The position numbers and the translations under genes were made by a program. A stretch of DNA of 64,000 nt. It comes from Hyunsoonleella aquatilis (GTDB lineage: Bacteria > Bacteroidota > Bacteroidia > Flavobacteriales > Flavobacteriaceae). Under the pieces are notes generated by a model. That model saw only the letters and a list, made by a program, of their open reading frames with translations, did no database searches and was not told where the DNA came from. Position 1 is the first letter of the stretch. The number at the start of each line of letters is the position of its first letter. This document shows, piece by piece, positions 7,968 through 17,565 of this stretch. The stretch covers positions 104,086 through 168,085 of the forward strand of contig NZ_JACNMF010000006.1 of NCBI RefSeq assembly GCF_014270105.1, read 5' to 3'.

Positions 7968-10370
7968 ATGATATTAAATACAGAATTAGAATATAAAGGG
8001 AACTTATTTCCTTCTAAAATAGTTAAGTACGAAAAGAATCTTAACGTGCTCTCATTCACCGCTGAAAACGGTGTTGTGCTTCAGGTGACAGTCCGCAGGG
8101 ACAGTATCCTTCGCTTTAGATTTACCACCACGGGGATTTTTGAAAATGACTTTTCTTACGCCATTACCAAATACGCCAGTAGAGGTTACAACCACCTTGA
8201 AGTTACCGAAGATGAGGATTATTATGTCATCACCACTGCAAAATTAATTTGCAATATCTCAAAAACTGACCTAAGAGCTTCCATCTACGATGCAAAAGAT
8301 AAAACTTTAATCTGTGAAGATGAGCTTGGTTTCCACTGGGAAGAAAGCTACGAATTTGGTGGGGATGTTGTAAAAATGTCTAAAACGGCTCAACCGGGGG
8401 AAAGCTATTACGGATTAGGTGATAAACCAGTAGATAATAACCTGAAAGGTAAGCGTTTTGAAAACTGGGTGACGGATTCTTATGCCTATGGCAGGGAAAC
8501 CGACCCGATTTATAAAGCGATTCCTTTTTATACTGGGCTTCATCACAAAAAAGCCTACGGTATTTTCTTTGATAACACCTTCCGTTCGTTTTTTGATTTC
8601 TGTAACGAGCGCAGAAATATTACGAGTTTTTGGGCGCATGGTGGTGAGATGAACTATTATTTCATTTACGGACCAGATATGTCCGAAGTCGTTGCGAACT
8701 ACACCGATTTAACCGGCAAACCTCATGAAATGCCCGCACTTTGGGCGCTGGGGTACCATCAATGTAAATGGAGTTACTATCCAGAATCCAACGTAAAGGA
8801 AATCACCGCAAAGTTTAGGGAATTGGAAATTCCATGTGATGCAATCTATTTGGACATCGATTACATGGAGGGCTTTAGGTGTTTTACCTGGAGTAAAGAA
8901 TATTTCCCCGACCCAAAACGCATGGTTAAGGAATTGGCCGATGATGGCTTCAAGACCATTGTTATCATAGATCCTGGTATCAAAATAGATATGGATTATT
9001 CGGTATTTAAGGAAGGCCTTGAAAACGACTACTTCTGTAAGCGAGCTGATGGTCCTTACATGAAAGGTAAAGTGTGGCCTGGGGAATGTTACTTCCCAGA
9101 TTTTACAAGACCGGAAGTTAGGGAGTGGTGGTCTGACTTGTTCAAGGAATTGATTGAAGATATCGGGGTAAAAGGTGTTTGGAACGATATGAACGAGCCA
9201 GCAGTTATGGATGTTCCCGGAAAAACCTTCCCAAATGATGTTCGACATGATTACGACGGCAACCCTTGTAGCCACAGAAAGGCGCACAACGTTTATGGGA
9301 TGCAAATGGCACGCGCTACTTATCAGGGCTTAAAGAAGTTTTCATATCCAAAACGTCCGTTTGTAATTACTCGTGCCGCCTATTCTGGTACACAACGTTA
9401 TACCTCAAGTTGGACCGGTGATAACATTGCCACCTGGGACCACTTGAATATTGCAAACCTTCAGGCACAGCGTATGTGTATGTCAGGATTCTCGTTTGTG
9501 GGGTCCGATATTGGTGGATTTGCAGAGCAACCTAACGGCGAATTGTATGCCCGTTGGATCCAATTGGGTATTTTCCACCCATTCTGTAGAACGCACTCCT
9601 CTGGTGACCATGGAGACCAAGAACCTTGGGCATTCGGTGATACCATTACGGATGTAGTTCGAAAGTTTATCGAGATTAGATATCAATTATTACCTTACTT
9701 ATATACCGCGTTTTGGAGGTATGTGGAAGAAGGTATTCCAATCTTAAAATCTTTGGTGCTTTACGATCAAGACGACCCGCAAACACATTACAGAAATGAT
9801 GAGTTTATCTTTGGTGAAAAGATTTTGGCCTGCCCTATCAATGCACCAAACCAAAAGGGAAGGCGTATGTATATCCCAAGAGGTAATTGGTACAATTTCT
9901 GGAATGACGAGATTGTTGAAGGTGGTTCTGAGCAATGGGTAGATGCCGATTTGGACAGTATGCCAATTTTCGTAAAAGAAGGTTCTATCATCCCTAAATA
10001 CCCAATTCAGCAATATGTTGGTGAAAAGGTGATTGACGAACTGTTATTGGACGTATATTACAAATTAGGCAAGGAAACTTCAGAAGTGTATGAGGATGCT
10101 ACCGATGGCTATGATTACATCAAAGGCCGATACAGCCACAGAAGCTTTAAATTACTTGGAAAGAAGAAAGAATTGATTATACAGCAACACAAAACTGGTA
10201 AGTTTGTAACCACTTATAAGACCTTCAAATTAAACTTACATGGGTTACCATTTAAGATCAAAAAGGTACAGGTAGACAACGTGGATATCCTATTAAAAGA
10301 TTTGAAAATCAACGGCGATAACACCTTGACCTTAACCAAGGAATTTACGGAGTTACATATCGTAGGATAG
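7968..10370 (+). CDS. Glycoside hydrolase family 31 alpha-glucosidase
   Basis: An 800-residue GH31 enzyme releasing glucose from the non-reducing end of alpha-glucans or maltodextrins. Domain order is an N-terminal galactose-mutarotase-like beta-sandwich (about 1-230), the catalytic barrel with the nucleophile Asp about 407 in GVWNDMNEPAV and acid/base Asp about 485 in SSWTGDN, then GSDIGGF and a C-terminal beta domain (DUF5110-like, LLLDVYYKLG). No signal peptide is evident, so a cytoplasmic role in glucan turnover next to the synthesis genes is likely. It has its own promoter candidate and a clear terminator. Specificity within GH31 (alpha-glucosidase against alpha-xylosidase or transferase) cannot be fixed from sequence alone. 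Confidence 0.88.
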   Translation: MILNTELEYKGNLFPSKIVKYEKNLNVLSFTAENGVVLQVTVRRDSILRFRFTTTGIFENDFSYAITKYASRGYNHLEVTEDEDYYVITTAKLICNISKTDLRASIYDAKDKTLICEDELGFHWEESYEFGGDVVKMSKTAQPGESYYGLGDKPVDNNLKGKRFENWVTDSYAYGRETDPIYKAIPFYTGLHHKKAYGIFFDNTFRSFFDFCNERRNITSFWAHGGEMNYYFIYGPDMSEVVANYTDLTGKPHEMPALWALGYHQCKWSYYPESNVKEITAKFRELEIPCDAIYLDIDYMEGFRCFTWSKEYFPDPKRMVKELADDGFKTIVIIDPGIKIDMDYSVFKEGLENDYFCKRADGPYMKGKVWPGECYFPDFTRPEVREWWSDLFKELIEDIGVKGVWNDMNEPAVMDVPGKTFPNDVRHDYDGNPCSHRKAHNVYGMQMARATYQGLKKFSYPKRPFVITRAAYSGTQRYTSSWTGDNIATWDHLNIANLQAQRMCMSGFSFVGSDIGGFAEQPNGELYARWIQLGIFHPFCRTHSSGDHGDQEPWAFGDTITDVVRKFIEIRYQLLPYLYTAFWRYVEEGIPILKSLVLYDQDDPQTHYRNDEFIFGEKILACPINAPNQKGRRMYIPRGNWYNFWNDEIVEGGSEQWVDADLDSMPIFVKEGSIIPKYPIQQYVGEKVIDELLLDVYYKLGKETSEVYEDATDGYDYIKGRYSHRSFKLLGKKKELIIQQHKTGKFVTTYKTFKLNLHGLPFKIKKVQVDNVDILLKDLKINGDNTLTLTKEFTELHIVG

Positions 10371-10394
10371 TATTAATTTACGCTTTATATACAG

Positions 10395-10424
10395 ACCCCG
10401 CTTTACAAAAAGTGGGGTTTTTTA
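10395..10424 (+). terminator. Rho-independent terminator after the GH31 gene
   Basis: The hairpin CCCCGCTTT-acaa-AAAGTGGGG (one G-U pair) is followed by six T residues, 25 bp downstream of the GH31 stop codon. Confidence 0.85.
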
Positions 10425-10444
10425 TTACCTTTCATTAGCAAAAT

Positions 10445-10747
10445 GTATTTAAAAACACACTTGTTCTTTCATTAATTGTGCTGACAGGCTTTGCTCAACA
10501 TAAAATGGAAACAACCAAACATATGAAATTTAAGGGCGTTCCGATTGATGGCACACTAAAAGAATATGTCCTAAAAACGAAAGCCGTCGGATTTACTCAT
10601 ATTGGAACAGAGGCAGGGATTGCAATGTTGAAAGACGATTATCCCTTTTCCTAGTGAAGATGTAACCCCGCCGGTTACGAAAATGCACTTAGTATTGGTT
10701 GTCATGTTACACTTATAAGCGCAGGCAAATTTTCAAAATTAAATTAG
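10445..10747 (+). pseudogene. 5' remnant of a decayed secreted-protein gene
   Basis: Reading frame 10445-10654 encodes a signal-peptide-like stretch (LVLSLIVLTGFAQ) then HMKFKGVPIDGTLKEYVLK and GFTHIGTEAGIAMLKDD before a stop. The homology-like text continues in another frame at 10670-10747 (AGYENALSIGCHVTLISAGKF). The start is also damaged: the ATG at 10443 is out of frame with the signal-peptide segment. The pattern KFKGVPIDGT followed by FAGY is recalled from small Bacteroidota secreted proteins of unknown function. Several frame breaks over 300 bp indicate a pseudogene. The matching C-terminal part appears at 11482-11666, beyond the inserted lipoprotein gene. Confidence 0.6.
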
Positions 10748-10991
10748 TTATTAGGGAATTGTTTTTTGACTATTTAGAAGGAGGTTGTTAACAATGAAAA
10801 ATGGTAAAATTGTTTATGTTTTGGATTGAGTTTGTAGAAAATTTCGATTAAAATCTATTCATATCAAGCCTAAAATATTGAAATTACCTGCTTTCATCTA
10901 TAGCTGAACAACTTAATAGTATGACTAATTCAAGGATCATCTTAAATAATAATTATCTTTATATTCATGAATCTATGATTATATTATCAAA

Positions 10992-11405
10992 ATGAAGAGA
11001 TTACTTTTATCTTTAACAATAATAGCATTAACATCATGTAGAAGTGATGATGATTCTGCGGTTCAAACAGATGATTCTTTTATAATAGGGTCATGGACAC
11101 TCTCCAAAAGCCTATTAGATGGGAATGAACGCAATATAGATGATTGTATCAAACGAAGTAATTTCATATTTAAATCAGATGGAAATTATACAGAATCAAT
11201 ATATTTTACTGAGAGAGATGGACCTTGTGAATTAGATATTGAAAAATTAGGTATATGGGAAAACTTAGGCAAGAAAACTGTTAGACTAAAATACACCCCA
11301 AATCCTGCAGGAGGAACGCCATATGAAGAAGATATAATTATAAATGGTAATACTTTTTCAATATATTACGACACCCCGTATATTTCTATTTATAAAAAAA
11401 ATTGA
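10992..11405 (+). CDS. Small lipoprotein, lipocalin-like domain
   Basis: A 137-residue predicted lipoprotein. The signal peptide MKRLLLSLTIIALTSC has a lipobox LTSC with Cys16 as the lipid anchor. The mature part starts with Asp/Ser-rich residues, then IIGSWTLSKSLLDG, FIFKSDGNYTES and a C-terminal beta-strand region. This is the pattern of Bacteroidota 'lipocalin-like' domains (GxW near the N-terminus, repeated beta strands). Function is unknown. A weak -7-like TATCTTTA lies at 10954-10961. The gene sits between the two halves of a broken gene, which suggests it arrived by insertion. It could also be an older resident with decayed gene fragments beside it. Confidence 0.6.
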   Translation: MKRLLLSLTIIALTSCRSDDDSAVQTDDSFIIGSWTLSKSLLDGNERNIDDCIKRSNFIFKSDGNYTESIYFTERDGPCELDIEKLGIWENLGKKTVRLKYTPNPAGGTPYEEDIIINGNTFSIYYDTPYISIYKKN

Positions 11406-11481
11406 GTATACTAACCTAACAACTCTTAAATTATTTACTTCACGAAAACACTATAATTTAAGCTTAATAAAATTAACTGCA

Positions 11482-11666
11482 GGTGGAGATAGAATGCATG
11501 CAGTTAAAATGGGTAATTGTAAATACCTTACAACTTACGAAACAGACAGCGGTGGTATACCAATTATCAATTGACCATGAAAGCATAATCCGCTGTTTTA
11601 TATGATTTCTTATTACGCAAAATCAATTCTCAAATTATTAGAGAAAAAGCTAAAGATGACTTATAA
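11482..11666 (+). pseudogene. 3' remnant of the decayed secreted-protein gene
   Basis: In one frame GDRMHAVKMGNCKYLTTYETDSGGI is readable, then after a shift QLSIDHESIIRCFI, and after another shift KINSQIIREKAKDDL followed by TAA at 11664-11666. Together these read like the C-terminus of the same small secreted family as the fragment at 10445-10747. At least two frameshifts and an internal stop make it non-functional. The rest of 11406-11792 shows no other gene. Confidence 0.55.
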
Positions 11667-11792
11667 AGCTGAAACGGAAAACGGAGTTGAATTTGTAAAT
11701 TGCCTCGATAAAATTTATTAATAGAAGCTAAATTTCTTAAGTTACCTAAAATTCAATGCCTTATTTCCTGTCATAATCCATGGGCGAAACCC

Positions 11793-12764
11793 TTAATCAA
11801 TCCTTATCGTCTTAATAATAGACTCCAACTCAAAAATATAATTGCGCTTTTCAACGGAGGGTGCAAAGGCAAAACCTTCTGCTATCAGCCAACGGGTGTT
11901 GGCCTTATCCTCAATAGCGTAATTGATATACGGGCCACTCATAAAGGCGTTTTTTACTTCCCATAGCCCTTTGGTTTCCAATGTGGGCTTGCCATCCAAT
12001 ATTATCTCACTTTGAAAGGGCGTATAAGCGTACTCTGTAATCATATAACTGCCCTCGGTAGGTCCCTCGATATGTGCCTTCCCTATGGAATCCCTGATTT
12101 TTACAATCTGGTTGATGATGCTATCGTTTCGCTGTATGGCATGGTAAGGCAACTCATAAAGCATCAGATTTAAGGTCCCAGTACGTACATCCTTTCTAAT
12201 CCAGAAAAAGGTATCATCGTCCTTTGCGATACGGTAGGCAGTTTGGAACTCAATATTGACACCCAATTTATCCTTAATTACCTTGGTATTGTAAAGTGAT
12301 TTTCGCGTCAGCTTTTGCTTGTATTTCAATTCAATCCCTTTAAAGGTCTCAATGATCTTAGAGGCGTTCTCCTTTAAAAGTCCAATGACTTCCTGCTTGT
12401 TCCCCGATACTACAATCACCTTTTGGGGTTTAGCGTAAACGTTATCTGCAAATGCTATTCCCGCAGGTTTGCCCAATTCTATCTTTAAAACAGTTCTTGT
12501 ACGAGTGATAAAATCTGAAAATACCTGTGGTGGAATCTGATTGATAATAAAGGTAGGTTCATCCTGTGGCAATCCATAAATAGGCGTAGCCAAAACGTCA
12601 CGAATAGCCTCGCCAACGCTTCCTTTCCAATTGTCATTGCCAATCACCACTGAAACATCATTAAGTTTTCCTTCTGAATCAAAAAGGATTTTATCTGAAG
12701 TTTTGCTGTCCTTACATGACAACAGCGCTAGCGCCAACACTAAAACACTTAAAAGTTTTTTCAT
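11793..12764 (-). CDS. DUF4837 family lipoprotein
   Basis: A 323-residue lipoprotein with lipobox ALLSC (Cys17) after a hydrophobic signal. The mature part contains SVVIGNDNWKGSVGEAIRDVL and GLPQDEPTFIINQIPP, then FFWIRKDVRTGTLNLMLYELPY and EGSYMITEYAYTPF, which are characteristic of DUF4837. That family is widespread in Bacteroidota and its function is unknown. It begins 22 bp downstream of mltD on the same strand and is probably co-transcribed, suggesting an envelope or peptidoglycan role. The anchor should place it in the periplasm or outer membrane. Confidence 0.85.
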   Translation of the reverse strand: MKKLLSVLVLALALLSCKDSKTSDKILFDSEGKLNDVSVVIGNDNWKGSVGEAIRDVLATPIYGLPQDEPTFIINQIPPQVFSDFITRTRTVLKIELGKPAGIAFADNVYAKPQKVIVVSGNKQEVIGLLKENASKIIETFKGIELKYKQKLTRKSLYNTKVIKDKLGVNIEFQTAYRIAKDDDTFFWIRKDVRTGTLNLMLYELPYHAIQRNDSIINQIVKIRDSIGKAHIEGPTEGSYMITEYAYTPFQSEIILDGKPTLETKGLWEVKNAFMSGPYINYAIEDKANTRWLIAEGFAFAPSVEKRNYIFELESIIKTIRID

Positions 12765-12786
12765 TTTTTTGTCTGTTTTCTTGAAT

Positions 12787-14346
12787 TTACCCCTTGGAAA
12801 TTTTGAGTTTCATTCCCGGTTTTAATGAACTACCACTAATACCGTTCCAATCTTTAATATTTTGTACAGAAACTCCGGAAAATTTTTGTGAGATGCTCCA
12901 AAGTGAATCCCCACTTTTTACTGTGTAGATGATAACATCTCCCGTTAGGGGCTTTGGTTTGGGTTTTGTACTTGTACTTTTAGCCACTGCAACATAGGGC
13001 TTTCTCGGATAAATTGTTAACCGTTGACCGATACTAAGATTATTGCTACGCAGGCCGTTCCAGCGTTTAATATCACTAACGCGAACCCCATACATTCTTG
13101 AAATTTTACCCAAATAATCTCCCGACCTTACCCGATATCGAATTCTGTCATTGGCATTAAAAAACTGTGGCAAAGGTTTCTCGCGTTTATCCAATTCTTC
13201 TTTTGCGAAAGCATAAATTTTATCTTCATTATTGACAAAAGTGCCCAGCACATCGGTTGGCAATCGCAAGCTGTAATTCTCTCCCTTTATCACGGGAATA
13301 ATGTCCAGTTTATAGGAAGGGTTTAAAAACTGCAACTGCTCAATTGGGGTCCCTGTAACCTCGGATACTTGGTCTAAAGTAATCATCTGTTTTACCAAAA
13401 TGGTATCTGTTTCAAAATAGGTTTTTTCCGGTTTGTAGCGTTTAAAACCGTGCTCCTCGGCATACTCAAAAATGTACATATTGGCCAAAAATGCAGGCAA
13501 ATAACCAGCTGTTTCGCGAGGTAAATTATGGCGAATGTTCCAATAATTTTGATAACCACCAGAACGCCTAATAGCTTTGGTGACGTTACCTGGTCCGGAA
13601 TTATAGGCCGCCAAAGCCAAATCCCAATCGCCAAAAATCTCATAGAGCTTTGCCAAATATTTTGCAGCCGCTTTGGTAGATTTGATGGGGTCGCTACGCT
13701 CGTCCACATAACTGCTAACGTCCAAGCCGTAAATCTTGCCCGTACTGAACATAAATTGCCAGAGGCCGGTAGCACCCACTCTGGACTTTGCCCTGGGTTT
13801 TAATGCAGATTCAACAATGGCCAAATACTTTATTTCCAAAGGAATATTATGATTATCCAATTCCTGTTCAAACAATGGGAAATAAAATGCACTCAACGTC
13901 ATCAACTTTTGAAGATGCTTTCGCCTGTGTTTTAAATAGGATTTGATAACGTTTTCCAAAGACGGATTATAGGCCACGTTGAAAGGCGTTCTGGCATCCA
14001 ATTCTTCAAGTCGCTTTTTTAGTGTGTCTGTTGGCAATTCAGGATATTCAACCTCTTCAAACGTCATTTCAGTCACGGACTTGTAAATGGTATCAAACAG
14101 AGAGTTACTATACAATTCCTCCTGCCATTTTTTGTCAATTTCGGCAGAAAAAGAGTCATCAGATAAATTCTTTATGGAAAGGCTATCGGTTTCAGCAATG
14201 GCTTCAATGGGCTTTACAACCTCAACCTTGGCATCGACCAATGTATCCTTTGGTATTTCTGATTGAACGCTAACAGAATCTTGTGTCTGGGCATGACAAA
14301 TACCGCAGTATAAAAGTATATTGAGTAAAAAAAAACGAAAAGCCAT
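12787..14346 (-). CDS. mltD: Membrane-bound lytic murein transglycosylase D
   Basis: A 519-residue protein with an N-terminal signal peptide (ending near HAQ). The SLT/goose-lysozyme-like domain has the catalytic Glu near residue 179 in YLAIVESALKP, followed by GATGLWQFM and AAYNSGPGNV. Two C-terminal LysM repeats begin at YRVRSGDYLGKISRMYGV and YTVKSGDSLWSISQKFSG. MltD cleaves the MurNAc-GlcNAc bond of peptidoglycan to leave 1,6-anhydroMurNAc. LysM domains bind glycan strands. The signal has no obvious lipobox, unlike E. coli MltD. It is followed by the DUF4837 lipoprotein gene in the same direction. Confidence 0.9.
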   Translation of the reverse strand: MAFRFFLLNILLYCGICHAQTQDSVSVQSEIPKDTLVDAKVEVVKPIEAIAETDSLSIKNLSDDSFSAEIDKKWQEELYSNSLFDTIYKSVTEMTFEEVEYPELPTDTLKKRLEELDARTPFNVAYNPSLENVIKSYLKHRRKHLQKLMTLSAFYFPLFEQELDNHNIPLEIKYLAIVESALKPRAKSRVGATGLWQFMFSTGKIYGLDVSSYVDERSDPIKSTKAAAKYLAKLYEIFGDWDLALAAYNSGPGNVTKAIRRSGGYQNYWNIRHNLPRETAGYLPAFLANMYIFEYAEEHGFKRYKPEKTYFETDTILVKQMITLDQVSEVTGTPIEQLQFLNPSYKLDIIPVIKGENYSLRLPTDVLGTFVNNEDKIYAFAKEELDKREKPLPQFFNANDRIRYRVRSGDYLGKISRMYGVRVSDIKRWNGLRSNNLSIGQRLTIYPRKPYVAVAKSTSTKPKPKPLTGDVIIYTVKSGDSLWSISQKFSGVSVQNIKDWNGISGSSLKPGMKLKISKG

Positions 14347-14488
14347 AGTATCTATTCTCCTTTTAGCGAACGATAATATGGCTAAAATCGTGTTTTTTGG
14401 CTGAAATACAAAAAGTAGCCCTTGATAGTTTTTAGGCTGCGATTCTTTTGTTTTACTATTTAGACCTTGATGGAAGCGCCTCTCTCCG

Positions 14489-15034
14489 TTACACTCTTTC
14501 CAATTTAATATGTGGTTCTTCGGGTAATTTAACTGTTATTTCATCCCCTGTTTTTACCTCACCTCCTTCTAAAACTACCCCCATTATTCCAGCCTTCCTT
14601 ATCAGGTTTCCCTTATCGTCTCTATCCAATACGGCTTTCATCAGTCCTTGTTTAAGTGAATCTAGTTGTTTACATGGATTTCTCAATCCAGTCACTAGGA
14701 TTTTAGCTTCATCCCCAATACTTAATACCGAATCTATAGGTAGCCTAAGTAGTTCTATTCCCTTTGTCGTAATGTTTTCGCCGATTTCTCCCTCTTTTAT
14801 ATCAAATCCCTTTTCTTTCAACTCGTCAAAAAGCTCAGAGTGAATCAAATGAACTTGTCTTAAATTAGGCTGATTTGGGTCTTTTGATACTCTAGAACGA
14901 TGTTTAACCTTAGTTCCTGAGTGAGCGTCGCCATCTACTCCTAATCCTTTGAGTAAGTATATTTTTTCACAAGTATATTTACTAAAAGTATGGGTGCTAC
15001 TTTTGCTCACCGAAGTCACAATTGGTTTAATCAT
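14489..15034 (-). CDS. MOSC domain-containing protein
   Basis: A 181-residue stand-alone MOSC protein (molybdenum-cofactor sulfurase C-terminal fold). GLGVDGDAHSGTKVKHRS, the GEIGENITTKGIEL segment and the conserved Cys in VTGLRNPCKQLD are visible, and KAGIMGVVLEGGEVKTGD closes the fold. Family members bind Moco or carry sulfur; in the YiiM/YuaD type the physiological substrate is often unknown. It starts with ATG in an isolated position between pgk and mltD, all leftward. The length fits single-domain MOSC proteins. I cannot assign a substrate. Confidence 0.85.
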   Translation of the reverse strand: MIKPIVTSVSKSSTHTFSKYTCEKIYLLKGLGVDGDAHSGTKVKHRSRVSKDPNQPNLRQVHLIHSELFDELKEKGFDIKEGEIGENITTKGIELLRLPIDSVLSIGDEAKILVTGLRNPCKQLDSLKQGLMKAVLDRDDKGNLIRKAGIMGVVLEGGEVKTGDEITVKLPEEPHIKLERV

Positions 15035-15102
15035 CTTATTTAGGTTTGGTTAGCAAAGCACTTCATCAAAAAATGCTTATGTGTGCTTTGCAATACATTC
15101 GC

Positions 15103-16290
15103 TTAACTCAAAATTGCAGCAATTCCCGGCAAGGTTTTACCTTCCAAGCTTTCAAGCATGGCACCACCTCCGGTGCTCACATAACTCACTTTATCCTGGA
15201 AGCCAAACTGTTTTACGGCGGCTACGGAATCCCCTCCTCCAACAAGCGAAAAGGCACCATTTTCGGTAGATTCGGCTATGGAATTTCCAAGTTCAATTGT
15301 GCCTTTGGCGAATTTTTCCATTTCAAAAACACCTAATGGGCCATTCCAAAGAATGGTTTTTGATGCCATCACCACATTATGAAATTGTTCCACGGATTTT
15401 GGTCCAGCATCCACACCTTCCCAACCATCGGGAATGGCATTGATGTTTACGATTTGTGTATTGGCATCATTACTGAATGCATCTGCCGCAACCGTGTCCA
15501 AAGGAATATGGACTTGTACGTTTTTGGCTTTGGCTTGCTTTAAAATATCTAGAGCTAAATCCATTTTGTCATCCTCGCAAATAGAATTTCCGATGCTTCC
15601 CCCTTGCGCCTTTACAAACGTAAATGCCATGCCGCCACCGATAATCAAGTGGTCTACCTTATCTAAAATGTTTTCTATAATCGTGATTTTTGAAGACACC
15701 TTTGCGCCACCGAGAATTGCCAAAACGGGTTTTTCACCAGTTTCCATTACTTTTTTGATACTATCAATTTCTTGAGCCAATAAGTTTCCGAAGCATTTTT
15801 TACCTTCAAAAAACTGTGCTACAATTGTTGTTGAGGCATGGGCTCTATGCGCAGTACCAAAGGCGTCGTTTACGTAAATATCACCTAGCTTTGACAATTT
15901 TTCGGCAAAACCTACATCGCCAGCGGTTTCTTCTTTATAATAGCGAAGGTTTTGCAATAACAAAATCTCTCCAGGTTGTAAATTGGCGGCCGCCGCTTCC
16001 ACATCTTCACCAATGCAATCTTCAACAAATTTTACGCCCACGCCCAAAACATCCTCAACTTTGGAAACAATATGCTTCAACGAAAACTCATCCTGAAATC
16101 CTTTTGGACGCCCTAAATGCGACATCAAAATACAACTGCCACCATCCTCTAAAATTTTAATGATAGTTGGTTTTGCTGAAACTATTCTTGTAGCATCTGT
16201 TACCTCAAAATTCTCGTTTAATGGTACATTAAAATCTACACGTATTAGGGCTTTTTTATTTTCAAAATTGAAATCGTTTAGCGTCTTCAT
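15103..16290 (-). CDS. pgk: Phosphoglycerate kinase
   Basis: A 395-residue glycolytic enzyme interconverting 1,3-bisphosphoglycerate + ADP and 3-phosphoglycerate + ATP. Typical segments are [29 protein letters not shown]-like [39 protein letters not shown] and the nucleotide loop [14 protein letters not shown] with the C-terminal [14 protein letters not shown]. The frame extends 15 codons upstream, but the ATG at 16290 gives the family start. A perfect -7 box (TACATTTG on the minus strand, 16318-16325) lies 27 bp upstream and supports that choice. Confidence 0.97.
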   Translation of the reverse strand: MKTLNDFNFENKKALIRVDFNVPLNENFEVTDATRIVSAKPTIIKILEDGGSCILMSHLGRPKGFQDEFSLKHIVSKVEDVLGVGVKFVEDCIGEDVEAAAANLQPGEILLLQNLRYYKEETAGDVGFAEKLSKLGDIYVNDAFGTAHRAHASTTIVAQFFEGKKCFGNLLAQEIDSIKKVMETGEKPVLAILGGAKVSSKITIIENILDKVDHLIIGGGMAFTFVKAQGGSIGNSICEDDKMDLALDILKQAKAKNVQVHIPLDTVAADAFSNDANTQIVNINAIPDGWEGVDAGPKSVEQFHNVVMASKTILWNGPLGVFEMEKFAKGTIELGNSIAESTENGAFSLVGGGDSVAAVKQFGFQDKVSYVSTGGGAMLESLEGKTLPGIAAILS

Positions 16291-16317
16291 TTTTATGGTT
16301 TTAAATGGATTTAGCCA

Positions 16318-16325
16318 CAAATGTA
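16318..16325 (-). promoter_or_regulatory. -7 promoter box of pgk
   Basis: Minus-strand TACATTTG matches the Bacteroidota consensus TAnnTTTG in all fixed positions, 27 bp upstream of the pgk ATG. No TTG was found at the usual -33 spacing. Confidence 0.6.
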
Positions 16326-16395
16326 GGCAATTCAACAGGGATAAAAAATGACTTTTTTCACGAAAACGTTTGAAGTAGAAAAGAATTTTAAAAAT

Positions 16396-17469
16396 CTAAG
16401 GGTCAACGGTTTCATTAGGCGAAAAACCTGAGTCAATCAGCAACATCAAGTCCTTGATGCTTTCCGAAATATTTGCATTAAGTTTTGATTTGAGAAGCGG
16501 TTTCATAATTATCCCAAAGGGCTTGAAATCGACAAAAGCTTCAATGTTCAATTTTGTTTTGCCGTCTTCCATTTCTTCCAGTACAAAATAACTATTGAAA
16601 CGTTTTGTGAAGGGCACATCGCTGGTAGTTTCACCATACACCAATTGGTTTTGCTCAACTTTTTTTGAAATGGTAGTTACCTCAACATCATCATTCTTAT
16701 TGAACAGGCATTTATGCTTTTCGCTTACTCTGTTCACCTTGTTCTTTTCGTACTCCAACTTATCAATGCCTTTATTCCAAAGCAATCTGTAGTCAAAATT
16801 GCTGATGACTTCATACAGGTCGTTGATAGGTAAATTAATGATTTCGGTTTCATCAAATAACTTGTGCTTTGGAACATCATCTGGAATAGGATGAACCTCT
16901 GGAAGCTTTGCCCTTAAGGGTTTTAGAGGATTGTACGAAAATGAAATGTCTCCAAAATCATAAGTTGTTGTAATGGCTTTTTCTTGTGTTTTGTCAATTT
17001 CCTTAACGCTTTCTGTAAAAAGTGCGTACTCGTCAACAGGCACTTCGTTTTTTAACAGACGATGCACTTGAATCACGTTACTTCCGTATGGCTTTTTAGA
17101 GTTTTTTACTTTGATGAATTCAATTTCGCCATAATGCACCACAAACTTCAGTTTCAAATTATAGGCCGAAGAACAGGCCCCACACTGGCAAATACGCTGA
17201 TATTCATACCGCTTTAAATGGGTATGAAACGCTACATACATTTTCTCAATTTGGTCATCGAGGGATGACAGCTCAGATCCATCCGACATTTTATAAAAGA
17301 ACAGAGCATCGCCTTCAATTTCAGCCAATTCCAAACCCATTGTATTATTGTCGATTAACAGTTCCAATAACTCCGAAATAATATGCCGACTATGATTTAT
17401 GGATGTGTGATGTACAAACTCCGTAAAGCCGGAAATATCAGGAATAAAAAGAATGGCGTTTTGACTCAT
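16396..17469 (-). CDS. DUF2652 family protein (cyclase-like domain plus SRPBCC-like domain)
   Basis: A 357-residue cytoplasmic protein. Residues 1-about 170 resemble a class III nucleotidyl-cyclase fold annotated as DUF2652 (LFIPDISGFTEFVH, ELAEIEGDALFFYK). The usual cyclase metal and catalytic residues are only partly preserved. A Cys cluster CQCGACSSAYNLKLK sits near residue 115. Residues about 205-350 look like a START/SRPBCC lipid-binding fold. No partner gene is apparent; it lies between pgk and the divergent holB. Catalytic activity is unproven; it may be a degenerate cyclase used for binding. Confidence 0.75.
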   Translation of the reverse strand: MSQNAILFIPDISGFTEFVHHTSINHSRHIISELLELLIDNNTMGLELAEIEGDALFFYKMSDGSELSSLDDQIEKMYVAFHTHLKRYEYQRICQCGACSSAYNLKLKFVVHYGEIEFIKVKNSKKPYGSNVIQVHRLLKNEVPVDEYALFTESVKEIDKTQEKAITTTYDFGDISFSYNPLKPLRAKLPEVHPIPDDVPKHKLFDETEIINLPINDLYEVISNFDYRLLWNKGIDKLEYEKNKVNRVSEKHKCLFNKNDDVEVTTISKKVEQNQLVYGETTSDVPFTKRFNSYFVLEEMEDGKTKLNIEAFVDFKPFGIIMKPLLKSKLNANISESIKDLMLLIDSGFSPNETVDP

Positions 17470-17553
17470 GCCTTGAGGTTTCGGTTGGTTTTGAGGATAA
17501 AAATAAGACGATTTTAATTGAATTTGTTACAATAAAAAGTTAAAACCAATACC

Positions 17554-17561
17554 TATATTTG
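17554..17561 (+). promoter_or_regulatory. -7 promoter box of holB
   Basis: TATATTTG fits TAnnTTTG fully and ends only 4 bp before the ATG at 17566, so the transcript may start at or very near the start codon. Confidence 0.55.
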
Positions 17562-17565
17562 CTTA

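Noticed and set aside
11344..11574. 76-codon plus-strand frame after the small lipoprotein
   Set aside because: Its start lies within the lipoprotein gene in another frame; only its C-terminal part is meaningful and is the remnant of the decayed gene, so it is listed as pseudogene.
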